Assembly (NCBI GenBank): GCA_025201375.1
Contig: JAIWZP010000018.1
Span: 1-64,000 of the forward strand
Direction of reading: 5' to 3'
Source of the DNA: Gongronella butleri
Taxonomy: Eukaryota > Mucoromycota > Mucoromycetes > Mucorales > Cunninghamellaceae
DNA: 64,000 bases
In this document: in pieces, positions 1 through 11,922 of the stretch
How the letters are laid out: each line of letters begins with the position of its first letter
Numbering within the stretch: the first letter of the stretch is position 1
Notes under the pieces: model-generated
What the model was told of the DNA's origin: nothing
Databases searched by the model: none
Seen by the model: the letters and a program-made list of their open reading frames with translations, nothing else
Made by a program: the position numbers and the translations under genes

Positions 1-846
1 TCAAGTCGGCTGTGAAGTTTTCACCACAGACTGGATAAAACAAATGAAAAACGTTAGAAAAAAAGACTCTGGACGCCCCCACCCCCTTTTTTTTCTTTTG
101 TTGCGCCATATACCATCTTGCATGAAATCGAGGAGGAAGTGGATGAGTGGTAAGGTCAGGCGATGGTACGTCCAGATGAGCTGCTTGACAAGAATGTGCT
201 TGAATTGGACCTTGAACACGTCTTTTGCTTCCAGATGGCGGAAAATCTCGAGCGCAGGGATGAAATGATACTCGGATTCCTTGTTAATGAGCTGCGGCTG
301 CACAAAAATACAAACGTCAGCTCGCTTGTTCATGATATTTTCCCCTCTATTCATCCTTTTTTCATGTTTTTTTTTTGTTACCTGGACTTTGAGATCATTG
401 AGCGTGTAATCCATGAAAGAGGCGAGCAAGGAGGCGATGCGCGATGACTGCTGGTTGATGACGGATTCGAGCGCATCATTGAGCGTGCTGACGAACTGTC
501 GATCATTTTCAAATATGCTCGACACGACCATTTGCAGCTGCAGCTTTAGATTGTACATGCCTCGCACACGCTCAATGCAGTCGTCCACCATCTGTCGGTA
601 ATCCTGTATCGGCTCAAACTTCATCAGGCCCTTGAATTTTTGCTAAAAGAAAGAGATTAGCAATTTTTATTTTCGAAATTGCACCCGCTTTTGATCTTTT
701 ACCTTGACGCGATCGGCAAACATCTGCTGAAGCATGGTGATTTCATCGAATTGGAGCGCAAATTTGTACAATCCGACAGCCAGCTGCGCGTCGCGCGAAA
801 TGGAATCGAACCCTGCATCCAATTCCCCAAAATGCACGTTGTGAGT

Positions 847-910
<64 letters not shown>

Positions 911-2369
911 TTGGAAGATGACTTGGACGTGATCAAACAGGTACATTTGCGCGGCGATGTGATCCGGTGATGGGTGAATATCGGCGACAAAGCGGCCGAG
1001 CTCGGAGCACATAGCGCGTTCACGCAGAATCTGTTTGTAGCTAAAGGCGAGATACTGGTCAATGGGGAGCTGGATGACGGCGCGCTCCGCATTGATCTTG
1101 TAGTATCGTCTGATCTGCTGCGAAAAGATGCGCTGGAACGGGCGAATGAACGCATTGAAATCGTCGTGGATGAAGCACAGCATCTTTTTCAGGATATCAT
1201 CGTCGATGATGATTGCGCGTCTTGCAAAAAAAAAGGAAAGGTACGAGCATCAGCATTCACGTTCCTCGAATAGGTCCCGTCCCGCTTACCTCTTTTGCAA
1301 AAGAAGCGCCACAGTGCTGTTGACAACACACGACGTAATTTTGAGATTGCTGGTGATCCGCTCACGATAAAAGTGTTTGCCCGCGTCGCTGATAATAAAA
1401 AACGGAGGATGAGCATAAAAAAAAAGAAAAAGAAAAAAGGCGCGTTTGCTTCTTTTTTTTTTTTTTTTTTTTGTTACCTGACGGACGTGAAGCTCGTGTG
1501 TTGGATCATGTATGGCGAATTGATCCTATCAAAAAGATAATTGATGCGCGCGAGCCTGTAGGTGAAATGTTCCCAATTGATGAGGATTTCGCTAAGGAAT
1601 TCCATGTTTGGCTCGATTGTCGCGGCACTAGGTGGAGGTAAAACAAATTAGACGCGTCGCGTCACGCATTTCCCACTCGCGTCAGCACGTCACATATCAA
1701 CTTACGCATTCAATTGACGGCCATACGTGTCCACGACGTCCTTGAGACCTTGAATCACGACCTTGTAAATATCCTTGGACAGACCCATTTTGCACCAGTC
1801 CGCGACAGCCTAGAATCAAACGCAAAAATTCATGAATAGTCCTGGCCAATAGGGTTCCATTGGGAATGCCAGGCAACGGGGCCTAGCGGGGGACGTGATT
1901 TTTTTACATTGTGAGACGTGGAAAGCAGTGATTCCGGTCGTTCCTGCATGAAAAAGTTTTTGATAAATGCAGGCATGGATGGGATGTGTTTGCGCGCGTT
2001 CTCGGCGTCATTCATGGACGTGTCTACATAACCAATGGCAAGAGGAGGGGAGTAAATGAGACACAATTTATCGATTTGGTGAATTTTCCATTATTATAAT
2101 TATAATTATTTTTTACCTGGCAGTGATGCGACTGTGATGACGTCTGGTGGCGCGTGCAGGCTGGCAGCAAAGGACGCGGTCGATTTACACAGGCGCACGG
2201 ACTCGAGAACGGGGGTTGTGGCGATGGGGGCGTCATTTAGCGACATTTCGTGCATTTTGACGGATGCTGACGCCTCTGGCGCAGGCGTGGGCAAGGTGTG
2301 TTCCTGATTCATGCTGGACGACGTGGGATGCGGCGAGACGACGGGTGAATACGCCAACGTAGAGGCCAT
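1..2369 (-). CDS. Cullin-family ubiquitin-ligase scaffold, 3' end cut by window edge
   Basis: Scaffold of a cullin-RING E3 ligase. Ten exons deduced with consistent phase: 2369-2117, 2023-1908, 1809-1706, 1627-1478, 1388-1290, 1220-910, 848-703, 642-382, 297-114 and 30-1, giving about 551 residues before the sequence runs off at position 1. Cullin features seen are the block LEIFRHLEAKDVFKVQFKHI, matching the family signature L..FR.L..KDVFE..Y..HL, followed after about 25 residues by CGENFTADL, which matches the usual ECG..FT.KLE. The start ATG at 2369 opens a Ser/Pro-rich N-terminal extension. An upstream non-coding exon may end near 2464, where a GTAAGT donor lies. The stretch between the two signature blocks is divergent, so the subfamily (CUL3 or CUL4-like) is uncertain. 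The cullin-homology end with the neddylation lysine lies outside the window. The intron before the 848 exon contains 58 consecutive A on the coding strand. Confidence 0.8.
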
Positions 2370-2981
2370 GGAGTAGCGAACTGTCAAACAAGAGCCACAT
2401 AAACATTAATAAAAAAAGCAAAAGAGCCACACAAACAAGCCAAAGTTGCGCGAAAACTTACGTGTGTCGATATGCTATCAAGTGGGAGGGAACGACGGAG
2501 AAGAGCGGGGTGCGTGTGTTATTATCAAGACAGGTGTCTGAATCTGCACAAACGACAAAAAAAAAGGAACACAAAAAGAAAAAAAAAAAACGTCAAAACT
2601 TGTCTGAAATCGCTACCAAAGACAATATACTTGCAAGCAAGCTTGAGTGAAGAGACGGTCAGTCGCAGCAAAAGAGCAAAAAAGATGGGTAAAAAATATC
2701 GAGAAGAAAAAACAAGACACACGCGTCGAACAACAAAGAAAAGAAAAAATGGAGAGCGCGTTTCGACTTTTCTTCTCTTTTCTCTCTTTGAAAAAAAAAA
2801 AACATTGAAACCCCGACTCAAAAAGGCACAAAGCGTTTCCCCGACGAGCAAAACGTTCAAAGCAAGACATGCTGGGCAATCCGTGCCCAATTTTGCAATT
2901 TTCGATTCAAATGGAAACAATTGATGCTGCCCACCATGATGGGTCGCTACATTGATGTTTATTTCAATAGAAATGGACAAT
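2370..2981. other. Spacer between cullin 5' end and RPS21 3' end
   Basis: Cullin upstream region and RPS21 3' flank. It is A/T-rich with A8-A12 runs. I see no convincing coding exon; the open frames here are low-complexity lysine or phenylalanine runs. The part next to the cullin may hold its 5' UTR and a first intron (donor near 2463, acceptor just before 2380). Confidence 0.5.
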
Positions 2982-3423
2982 CTATTGTTGGTACGACCAG
3001 ACGTTCTTCAAGTCTATTAAAAAAGCAAAAAAAAAAAAAAAAAAAAAAAGGGCAAAACAGTGAGATTCATGCCTCTCGTTTCCCCCCCGTGGACCTGAAT
3101 GGGGTCATCAAAATGACATGATTGTGAGCACTTACAGCCGTCCTGGGTGGAGAGGCGGTTGATGGAGTCGTCAGCCTCGGCCTCCTTGCGGACATAGCCG
3201 CAAAGAGCGTAGGTGGCAAAGGTGTTCATAGCACGGCCCTCGGCATCGACGTCAGCAATGTTGAGCTGGATAGAGGCGTGGTCCTTGGCGGTGATGAGGC
3301 GGTTGGTGGCAGAGCTGGCAACAAAAACAAAGGAATTGAGCGGTTGAAACCCTCAAAAAGAGCAAAAACTTACCACTTGCGGGGGATGTAGAGGTCAACG
3401 AGACGGCCTTCGGTGTTTTCCAT
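2982..3423 (-). CDS. RPS21: 40S ribosomal protein S21 (eS21)
   Basis: Structural protein of the small ribosomal subunit. Three exons, 3423-3374, 3314-3136 and 3013-2982, give 86 residues, the family's usual size. The sequence begins [17 protein letters not shown] and continues [18 protein letters not shown], then [20 protein letters not shown], ending [12 protein letters not shown]. These match the eS21 family from end to end, including the fungal-type VWSY C-terminus. The start is fixed by the conserved MEN...VDLYIPRK opening. Introns are 59 and 122 bp; the second contains a long A/T homopolymer. It is divergently paired with the capping-protein gene, with only 274 bp between start codons. 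Confidence 0.96.
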
Positions 3424-3697
3424 GGTGGGTTGAAAGAGAGAGAGGAAGAAGAAAAAGGAAAACAAGAAACTCGAACAAAAAAAAGGATGAAAAAGGCTTT
3501 TTGCTCGGACAAGCCACCGCCGCGCACGACTGCAAAAAGCCAATTTTCCGTCTCTGATGCAATTCTCCATCTCTCATGAATTCATTCAAACGCCGCTTCC
3601 AATGGCATGCTGTCTGGGCCAAAAATGCCCTTGGCGCGCGTCGTTCCCCTCTTTTTTTTCTTTCTACGACTTCATCTCGAGAACAAAAAAACGCACC
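3424..3697. promoter_or_regulatory. Divergent promoter region between RPS21 and CAP2
   Basis: 274 bp separate the two start codons, so both promoters and 5' UTRs must lie here. It holds pyrimidine-rich stretches (T8-T10 and CT-rich runs). I cannot assign a TATA box or a specific factor site. Confidence 0.5.
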
Positions 3698-4728
3698 ATG
3701 GTGGGTTCATCAAGAGGTGTGCTCTTGACCGTGACTCATTTTTGTCGTTTTTGTTCCTTTTTGCGGTAGGCTGATCAATACGAATGCGCTTTGGACCTTA
3801 TGCGTCGACTGCCGCCCCAGCATGTCGAGGAGAATTTGAACAAATTGCTGGACCTCGTGCACCCTGACCTTGTGGACGACCTTCTTTCGGCCATTGACCA
3901 GCCGCTCAAGGTGCGGCAATGCGTGCAGACGGGCAAGGATTACCTGATATGCGATTATAATCGAGACGGCGACTCGTACCGGTCGCCCTGGAGCAATGAA
4001 TACGACCCTGCTCTCCCTGACGGCGCCATGCCGTCGCCAACCCTGCGCAAGCTGGAAGTCGCTGCCAACGACGCCTTTGATACCTACCGAGAGCTCTATT
4101 ACGAGGGCGGCGTCTCTTCCGTCTATACCTTTGACATTGAAGAAAAATTCGCCGTCGTTGTCCTCATCAAAAAGGGTAAAAAAAAAAAGTCTCGAGAGAA
4201 AAAGCGAATTGGGAGCTGTTCTTTGTTGATCTTGTTCTTTTTTTTTTTTTTTAATCAGTGGGCGATGGCGTGCGCCGCATGAAGGGCGCATGGGACTCGA
4301 TCCATGTGTTTGAGGTGCAAGAGCGTGGGCGCAATGCCTATTACAAGCTGACATCCACCGTCATGCTCTACATGATCACCGACACGCAGGCCGCGGGCAA
4401 CATGAATCTCAGTGGCAGCATGACGCGTCAGGTAAGAGCGAAAAAAAAAGAAAAGAAATACAGCTATTAAAGCGGCCCCATCGATTGATTCCATTGATTT
4501 TAGGTGGAGCAAGACTACCCTGTGGATGATCCATCGGCGCACATTGTCAATATCGGCCGCATGGTCGAAGATCAGGAGTCCAAGATGCGCCATTCGCTGC
4601 AGGAGGTTTATTTTGGCAAAACCAAGGACATTGTCAACGATTTGCGCTCGATCACGTCCCTTGAGGAGACGGAGCGTCGCAACAAGTTACAGCAGGATCT
4701 TGTGGGCCGATTGATGCAGCGTCAATAA
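3698..4728 (+). CDS. CAP2: F-actin-capping protein subunit beta
   Basis: Beta subunit of the heterodimeric barbed-end actin capper, acting in cortical actin patches. Exons 3698-3700, 3770-4175, 4259-4431 and 4504-4728 give 268 residues, the normal CapZ-beta length. The N-terminus reads [17 protein letters not shown], followed by [47 protein letters not shown] and [13 protein letters not shown], all collinear with CapZ-beta. The first coding exon is only the ATG; the G of the next codon follows a 69-bp intron. Without this intron there is no ATG in register with the conserved [10 protein letters not shown] start. An AATAAA overlaps the TAA stop at 4724-4729 and may serve as poly(A) signal. The downstream gene is convergent. 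Confidence 0.96.
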
Positions 4729-4969
4729 AAAGAAAAGCGCTATTGAAAAAAAGAATTTATTTCTCTTTTTCGGGCCACAATGCGTAAAAAAAGGAGTACA
4801 CGGGAAGGAATCAGGGTGGCAAAGACAGAGGGGGACGAGAGGGGGGGGAGACAAGGCATGCAACAACAACAAAAAAAAACACAAAAAAAATAGCTTTCAG
4901 AGGGGGAGGGGGGAATCAAGAAACAAAATGCGTATGAATAAATCAAAACAAGAGATGTGTTGGGGTTTT

Positions 4970-6284
4970 TCACAATGATATGTGTCCTGGGCTGGATGGT
5001 CTGGGGCGCTGGCGGATAATTCGCTCCAAATTGATTATATCAATGACGGGAGGCACGGACAAGGTATAGTCAGTGTGCAGGAGCTCCAGTGGCGATGTGG
5101 CCGAGGTGGCGGTGGGACTGGACAAACTGAATGTGGCTGGCGATGGCGGCATGGTTTCCAGCGGTCGTGGAGCTGATGGTGGTGGTGGTGCATGCGTCAT
5201 GTGCTGCTGCAATTGGCGCTGATGGCGGCGCGCGATGTGTTGCGCGTAATGGATGACGAATTCGGCTTGCCGCATGGTCTCAATGGCCTTTGGACTGCGC
5301 CGTATCCTCACATAACGAACGGCACGCTCGGCTGACAAGCAAAATGTGTTGTGGATGAGCCAGCAGCAAGCAAAGAGCCCAGCGCGACCCACACCGCCGC
5401 GACAATGAGTCAACACATTCTCACCGCGCCGAATCTTGCCATTGACCACCTCAATCACGGCATCCACCTCCTCCAGCGTGTTGGGACAGCTGCCCTCGAT
5501 CATCGGCAGCCGAAGCACATGCAAACCTTGCTGCACGGCAATCGCAGAATATTTGGGCCACGAGGCCCCTAGATAGTCCAATTCGCTGTCTTCTAAGCAA
5601 CTGTCGCCAAAAAAAAAAAAAAAAAGAAAAAAAAAAACGTTCAATGGCGGTGCTCTTCACCCTCCCCTTTTTTTTTTTTTGTTGTTGTTTTGCTTTACCA
5701 GACGAGGGTGGTGATGCCAAAGCTGCGCATGCGAGCAAAATCCAATTCTAAATCGCGATTGATGGCAGCGCGGCCGCGCACTGGGCCCGTCAGGCGCACC
5801 TTTTTGCCCGGGCACGAGCTCATGGCCAGGTTGCCGAGCGAATGTGCACCGAGCGCCATCTGATGCTGGAAATGCATGGAAAGCACCTGCTCCGTCGCGG
5901 GATTCGTGAGATCAAGCATATCCACGCCCTCTGGAATGGCGCCCGCCGCTAGAATCCCAAGGTATTCTGTCGGAAGCACCCAAGAAATGCTACAATAGAA
6001 AAAACGAGAAAAAAGAATAAGTTTAGCTGCTTTCCCCACGCCCTTTTTCCTCCATTTCTTTCATTTTGTTCTCCCTTTTTCCTTGCTTTTCTCTCTTTTT
6101 ACTTTATAGGGTGGGAGAGCGAGGTCTTTGGGACAACAGGTCGAGCGAGCATAGTGTGCACAGACGGGGCGGCAGGCGAGCTACTGGCACGCAAGGCGCC
6201 CAACATAGCCGGCGCAACCTCGGGCGGCGGCGTGGACGGCGGTGTCGAGTCAATACTGGGGGATGAGGTGGCAACAAATGACAT
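4970..6284 (-). CDS. Dual-specificity phosphatase, CDKN3/KAP-like
   Basis: Predicted cysteine-dependent phosphatase. Exons 6284-6103, 5989-5699 and 5600-4970 give 367 residues. The catalytic P-loop HCRGGVGRAG (HCx5R) is intact, and an upstream Asp-containing loop reads LPMIEGSCPNTLEEVD. The context LAMSSCPGKKVR...DLELDFARMRSFGITTLVW resembles cyclin-dependent kinase inhibitor 3 (KAP), which dephosphorylates the T-loop of CDKs. The N-terminal ~60 residues and C-terminal ~90 residues are Ser/Pro-rich and probably disordered. The third-exon acceptor was placed at CGACAG because the AG five bases further in would create an immediate stop. CDK as substrate is inferred from family resemblance only; a Cdc14- or PTP-like activity is the alternative. 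Confidence 0.8.
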
Positions 6285-6994
6285 TTTTACGTCAAAGAGG
6301 CATCTACGTCCTCAGACGGCAGGAAATAAAAAAAAAAAAGGGTGAAGAAAAAAAAAAAAAGAGAGAAAAAAAGAAAGAATCGCCTTGGCTGGCGGGGATT
6401 TCCCTTTCTTTGGCTTGCCTGCGCATAGAGACGGGTTGAAGCCCAGCTCAGCAGGGCAAACATTGGTAAGGTTGCACGAAAAAAAAGTAGCAACGAGACA
6501 CAAATTGGGCGTCCCAATGGCCCAAAATCGCCTTTTTTGATCTGATTGGATCAAACAATGAAATTGGGAGTCCTGTTGTCAATTGGAAACAAACTTTCGC
6601 CCCTTGGATCCAGATAGACAAAAATTGCCTAGCACCCCTCTGGGTTTCTACCTCATGTCGCCTCACCCAATTTGCAAAAAAAGCAAAAAAGCAAAAAAAG
6701 ACGCGATTTGCAAAATTAACCCGTGTCAGCTACATGGGTCAGGGTCCAATGGTTCCAGAAAAAAAAAAAGTGCTGAGCTCTGCACATGAGTAACACCCAT
6801 GGTAAGAAGATCGTACATGCTAAAAAAAGGAGCACCTGGACGGCTACAATGTCATGATCCGTGCGCGGATCTCAATAGCGTGCCTTTTTGACCCTCACTG
6901 CGGCCAACAGATGCTTGCCGATCATTGAGACAAGCTCATGAGGGAGTGCTGGTCCAAATTTGACAGAGATTGGTCGCTGCAACACCAGCCATCA

Positions 6995-7027
<33 letters not shown>

Positions 7028-7399
7028 TTCTGGATATTTTATGCGTTGCACAACGACTATCCGAAGTGAAGCGGATCAGCCATATGCCATGGTGATTCAA
7101 GGGACTGTTTTCCGTGTATTGTGCATCAAAAGAACGGAGATCAGCGTGGAGACCATTAAAAACAAGACGATTGAAAGTTTTTGTGCTATTTAATTTAATT
7201 TTCATGAATTCACCGCCTACAAGGATAGACTTTTCATAGAACAGGGTAGCTCCAATGTTTATCGTTCCAACGAATATTGTCCTTGGGACACATTGGTCCC
7301 TGGATGGCGAGCAATGATGACTTTCAAAATTTGGGGCATTCAAAAGAGGTTTTCTTTTGATATGAGCCCGATGGATCCTAAAGGTTTTACCGTTGTTGG
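6285..7399. other. Intergenic region, no gene seen
   Basis: Upstream side of the phosphatase gene. It contains A- and T-runs (for example about 29 A at 6996-7024). The open frames are short, lack splice support and resemble nothing I recognise. Confidence 0.5.
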
Positions 7400-8330
7400 T
7401 GTTATGCTTCTCGCCTCGTCAGTTCCAATTTTAGGATCACTTGAACACGTTTGTCGCGAGATGTACTTTCAATTGTCAATTTTAGCAAAAATTGTCTATC
7501 AGCTGGCTAACCAGGAACTGTAGCACCGCGAAACACATCGCAACGTGAAACAGCGAGCTAGAAACCCATGGTTGGATTAGACATGCAGCTGTCAAAAGAC
7601 ATTCGGAGTGCGCCACGCGTAAAACAAAAAATGAGCTGTTTTGAGCACACGAGGAGAAGTCGAAAAAGTAGGTCGGCAGAATGACACCAAACTTGCACCC
7701 AAGGTGCACTGCATGGAGAAACCGCGGAAAATGCCATAAAAAAGGGAGGTCGGTCTGCTCGCTGGGGAACAATGAGCGAAATCAGATAAATCTTCAATAG
7801 AAGATTGCACGGGAAAAACGCGCTCAGAGGGCCGTGCCGACGCGTCTACTAGCAAGACATGCTCCAGGAGCATGGATTTGATGAGTAACAGGCGCGTGAA
7901 ACTCGACCTTTGACGCGGTTTTGCACGCGTCGAAAAAGAATAATAATTTTAAACCGCGTCAAAAATGCCCAAGAAACCCTTTTTTTCAATGATCACGGAT
8001 GTCCACGTACGCAGTGAGTCATGCTCTTTCTAATGAAATAAGTTTCAAGGCGCTGCAGTCATTCCTCGTTGAGTTTGTGTTGGGATGAAAAATAGCAAAT
8101 TTTTGGGCATTACGCGACAACCGGTCAATGGACCCCCTTTTTTTAACTCGTTTCCATCGGTGAATCAAGGGAGCATACCATGTGTTTGAATGGCACGGCG
8201 ATCTGACGACCTAAATTTCGCATTTTCAAATCGGTCGACTGTACCTCTTGGAAAATCCGCCATTTTTGAAAATGATCATTTCTCTGGAACAAGCGATCGC
8301 AGTGCCATAAGAGTGGGCCCATTCGAACGA
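7400..8330 (+). repeat. Dispersed repeat copy 1 (diverged, non-coding)
   Basis: About 0.9 kb that aligns, with many mismatches and small gaps, to the reverse complement of 34320-35260. Shared blocks in order include CAGCTGTCAAAA near 7586, a cacCAAA.TTGCAC block near 7687, a GAGAAACC block near 7714, ATTGCACGGGAAAAACGCG at 7803-7821, CGCGACAACC followed by a GTCAATG near 8112, and GGCGATCTGA near 8195. No long ORF, terminal inverted repeat or target duplication is visible, so it looks like an old, degenerate mobile-element relic. Exact limits are uncertain by about 50-100 bp. Confidence 0.75.
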
Positions 8331-9055
8331 CAACGCGTGCCATTATTTGGCCCAAGCAGAAGATTGTCTGGTCTATTGTAAAAGGATGGACAAAACAACC
8401 AAATACAACAAAATGGCGGCAATAATGCGTTTCTCGGCCCCCTTGTATTGTCTCGCTCCCGGTGATGACTTGATGTTCACCAGGATCAATCGGCAAAGCA
8501 GAATTATCTCTCAAAGTAACCCAGCACTTCATGGGGCATATGAATATTGGCGATTAAAGATGGCTTTTTTCTTGACGCTTTTTACTTTTCTCGGTAGGAA
8601 CGTGGCCGGTCGTTTTGAGCCATAATAGAAAGTGAATCTAGACTCCCAGATGCTTCGGAATGGTTAAAACAGAATGACAATCCGGGCATTTGAACCCGAG
8701 AAAAAGAAGATTTTGCCTTTTTTTTTCCTCACAAGTTTAAACGCGATTGCTCGCCATTGACAAGAGTTACAAGAATGGCACCAATTTTTTTTTTTTTTTT
8801 GGACAACCTCAACAATGTAACCTAGAATTGAAAGTCAAGGGCTTCTGTCATTGCATAGCTAGATGATGATGATGCAATGATGACGGACGCGAACCAAGCA
8901 TTTACACATAAATTCGCCAATTCGTCCCTGTTTGATCCACAAAACCGAGGTAAATAAAAGAGAAGAGACAGAGACAGAAAACAGACTTTTTATTATTCGA
9001 GCAAAGGGGGAGGGGAGGGAAGAATGGGATGAAAAAGAAACGGAGAATTGGATGC
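8331..9055. other. Intergenic region 3' of the Set3-like gene
   Basis: No gene seen. It contains a T16 run near 8786 and purine-rich sequence near 9000 that is probably the 3' UTR of the minus-strand gene. Confidence 0.5.
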
Positions 9056-11922
9056 TTAGTCCTTGTTGTCCTGTTGCTGCTGCTGCTGTTGCTCCATTCG
9101 CCTGGACAGGTACTCCTGAAGCGACATTTTCACCTTGTTCGGCTTTGCGGTGGGCTGTGGAGGCGCCGTGGTGGTGGACTCGTCTTCGTCTTTTGATGAT
9201 TGTTCGTCCGACGTCGCTGGTATAGAGGATGTTTCTGACGTGGTGATGGTGGTGGTGATGGTGGCATCCTTGGTGTTCTCGCGTGGTGGTGATGGTGGTG
9301 GTGGGGACGCGTGTGGGGCGGCATTGACAGGAACGTCGTCGGATGTTTGCTTGCTTTCGTCCGCATTTGCCATTGGCTGGTCCTTGTCGGCGACCGTGGA
9401 TGTCGGTGGTGTTGACGCGGAAGATCGAGGTTGATCCTTTTCCGGCGCGTCCTGGGCGTCGGGCGATGATGGTGACGCGACATCCTCCATGACGGTGTCT
9501 TTTGGCTCATTGTCGGTATTGGTATTGGCGTTGGCCATATGATCGCTTTCCTCGGGCTCCTTTTTGATCACAGCTTCTGGCAATGGGTCGGGGCGCGCAA
9601 AGGGCTCGGTGCGCTCCGCCTCGTCCTCGGGATCCAAGGGAAGCGTGCTGGCAGAGCTGGCGTCAGACATGTTGCCATCGTCGTCGTCATCGTCCATCAG
9701 CATGGCTGTGTCTTGGTCCTTTGTCTCGACAATGGAGGGCTCCTGTGGCTCCATTGGCTCCTGTGGCTCCTGGGGCTCCTCTGGGGCTATTCCTGCAGGA
9801 GTGCTAGGCGCGTCGGACGGCGCAATGGCAGCCTTGGTATCCACTTTTTCGTCCACTTGCATTGGTTCACCCGCTTCATCCTCGTGTTTGATCACTGCGC
9901 CATCTATGGGAGAAAAAAGAAAAGAGGTGAGCGACAAGCTCAATTCGACACACTCAATTCGACACGCTCCATTCGGCCACTGCTCCCATTTTCTTTGGCA
10001 TTTCACGGTGTTCACTTTTTTTTACCTTGTTTTTGATAGTGGCGTGCCCAAGCCTTTTTAAAAGGCAATGCGGCTTTTGTCTTTTTCTCGTCGTCATTGT
10101 CTTCGATGGCGGTGGAGGAGGTGGGCAAGTCGTCGCCAATGTCAATGTCAATATCGCCCTCGTCATCGGTTGCGTCCTTTTTGGGTGTGTTCGCTGCACT
10201 TGGGGACATGGAGATGACGTCGACGTCGATATTTTCGTCTGCAATGGCAGCAGCAGCTGCTGATGTTGCTGAGATTGATGGCGGGACGAGGGACATGGAT
10301 GTGGGAGCCGGGGCGTGTGCAATGGTTGTGCCAGTCTTTTCAATGCTTCCAGTAGATGTTTGTCTGGAGACGGAGGTGGGACGGTGGTGCCTAAAGGAGC
10401 CTTGCGGGGTGGTTGTTGGCGTGGTGACGACGCCGCTCTGGTAGCATTCCTGCCTTAGTCGGTCAATCAGACACACGTCACGGTCGCCACAGGCACAATC
10501 GCCGAATTCGGCCTCGAATCGTTGCAACATGGCGTCCATGGCGGCACGCAAATGAGGTGCAGCGGCTTCATCCATGGCCAATTCATCGTCACGTGGGTGG
10601 AAATCGTCTTGGCTCGATCGGACCCACTCAACATGCTTGCGCCATGCCACATGGCCCTTTTGCCAATGCCATCCCAAGGTGATTTCCTCATTGGGCTGGA
10701 TCACAGACCGCGTAAAGATGCCAAGGCGCACAATGCGTGTGTTGTTGTTGGATGAATGGGATGAATGAGATGTAGATGACGATGCAGAGGCAGATGAGGA
10801 AGAAGAAGAATTGGCATTGGCATTGGATGCCATGGAGGATGGGCAGACCATGACACGGATTTCGGCATTGGGGTGGCACGACCGGCGGAAATGGCGAGCA
10901 TCGTTTCCTCTGTGGCGCGCATCCATGCAAAGATCGAGCGTTGGATAAAAGAGGACGTGTGCACAAGGCGTGCCTAGCAAGGCATAGTCGTTGGCAGCGT
11001 CAAACTTGAATTCGGATTTGAGCAGGAGATCGCCGTGCGCTTCAATTAAAAACGTGTTCGCATAGAGTTGGGTATCGGCGAACGCGCCCTTTTTCAGCTT
11101 GGAGGCGACGCGATGCGCACCGGGCTTGGGCACGGGCTTCAATGCAAATGGCGTGGGCGCTCCAAAAGACGAAGCATCGACAACCGTGAATGGTTCCATT
11201 TGCAGCAAGCTCTCTTCCTGTTGGTCAGACGGCCGCCAGGGAGCTGAACGCCATTTCGGATGCCTTGCCCACTTTTCAGTCGCCTCGTGAAGCACTTGAC
11301 GCACGAATTTGCTACAAACATGTGTGGATGCCGTGTGATGGAACCGCTTTCTTGCTGCTGGTCGAGGGCTGGATGCTCGAGACACGGACCCACTCTCGGA
11401 CGGGTCATTCTGAGGCGAATGTGCGTGATGGAGCTGATGATGCTGGTTATTGCTGTGGTCATAAAGAGCCGAACGATCCATTTGTGACTTTGGCACCGCA
11501 ATGCGCTTGGAAAGCTTTGGTTTTTTCACCGTCTTGTACTCATCATCGGTGCGTGTGGTCCGCTTTGTCACGGCATTGATTGGCGTGGAAGCATTGGACG
11601 TGCTAGGAGTGGTCGTGGTCGTGGTCGAGTTGGCACCACTGGGCTTGCTGACAGGCCGTTTCTTGTGCATGCCCGCATTGGAAGGCACGGGCCGCTTGTC
11701 GCAGAGAGAACACAAGTACCTGTCTGGGATATTCTTTGAATTGATTTTCATACAAAACGCGTGCTGCCACGTCAAGCACTTGTCGCACTGGATCGTGAAC
11801 CCATCATCTTCCGTCGAGTCGCAAATGCACCGAATCAACCCCGTGTCCACAGGCTCCTCGTCAATAGACACCTCCTCATCACCAAGCGGCCGAAAGGGAG
11901 GCGGATAGCTCAGCTGCGACAT
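9056..11922 (-). CDS. PHD-finger and SET-domain protein, Set3-like
   Basis: Chromatin regulator of the Set3/SETD5/MLL5 class. Exons 11922-10026 and 9903-9056 give 914 residues. A C4HC3 PHD finger at about residues 32-76 (RCICDSTEDDGFTIQCDKC, then WQHAFC and YLCSLC) would read histone H3 tails. A SET domain follows at about 280-415, with YANTFLIEAHG, RRSCHPNAEIRV and NEEITLGWHW. The rest is long Ser/Thr/Pro and Asp/Glu-rich tail ending in seven Gln (EQQQQQQQDNKD). In yeast, Set3 is the scaffold of a histone deacetylase complex and its SET domain is thought to be inactive; the same is inferred here. The start MSQLSYPPPF was chosen because it is the first ATG before the PHD finger; the frame stays open upstream only through homopolymer-derived Phe/Lys runs. 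Divergent from the Vip1 gene. Confidence 0.88.

Noticed and set aside
8640..8720. tRNA-like T-arm (minus-strand GGGTTCAAATGCCC)
   Set aside because: The T-loop is followed by G rather than the required C61, and no matching acceptor strand or D-arm is found upstream.
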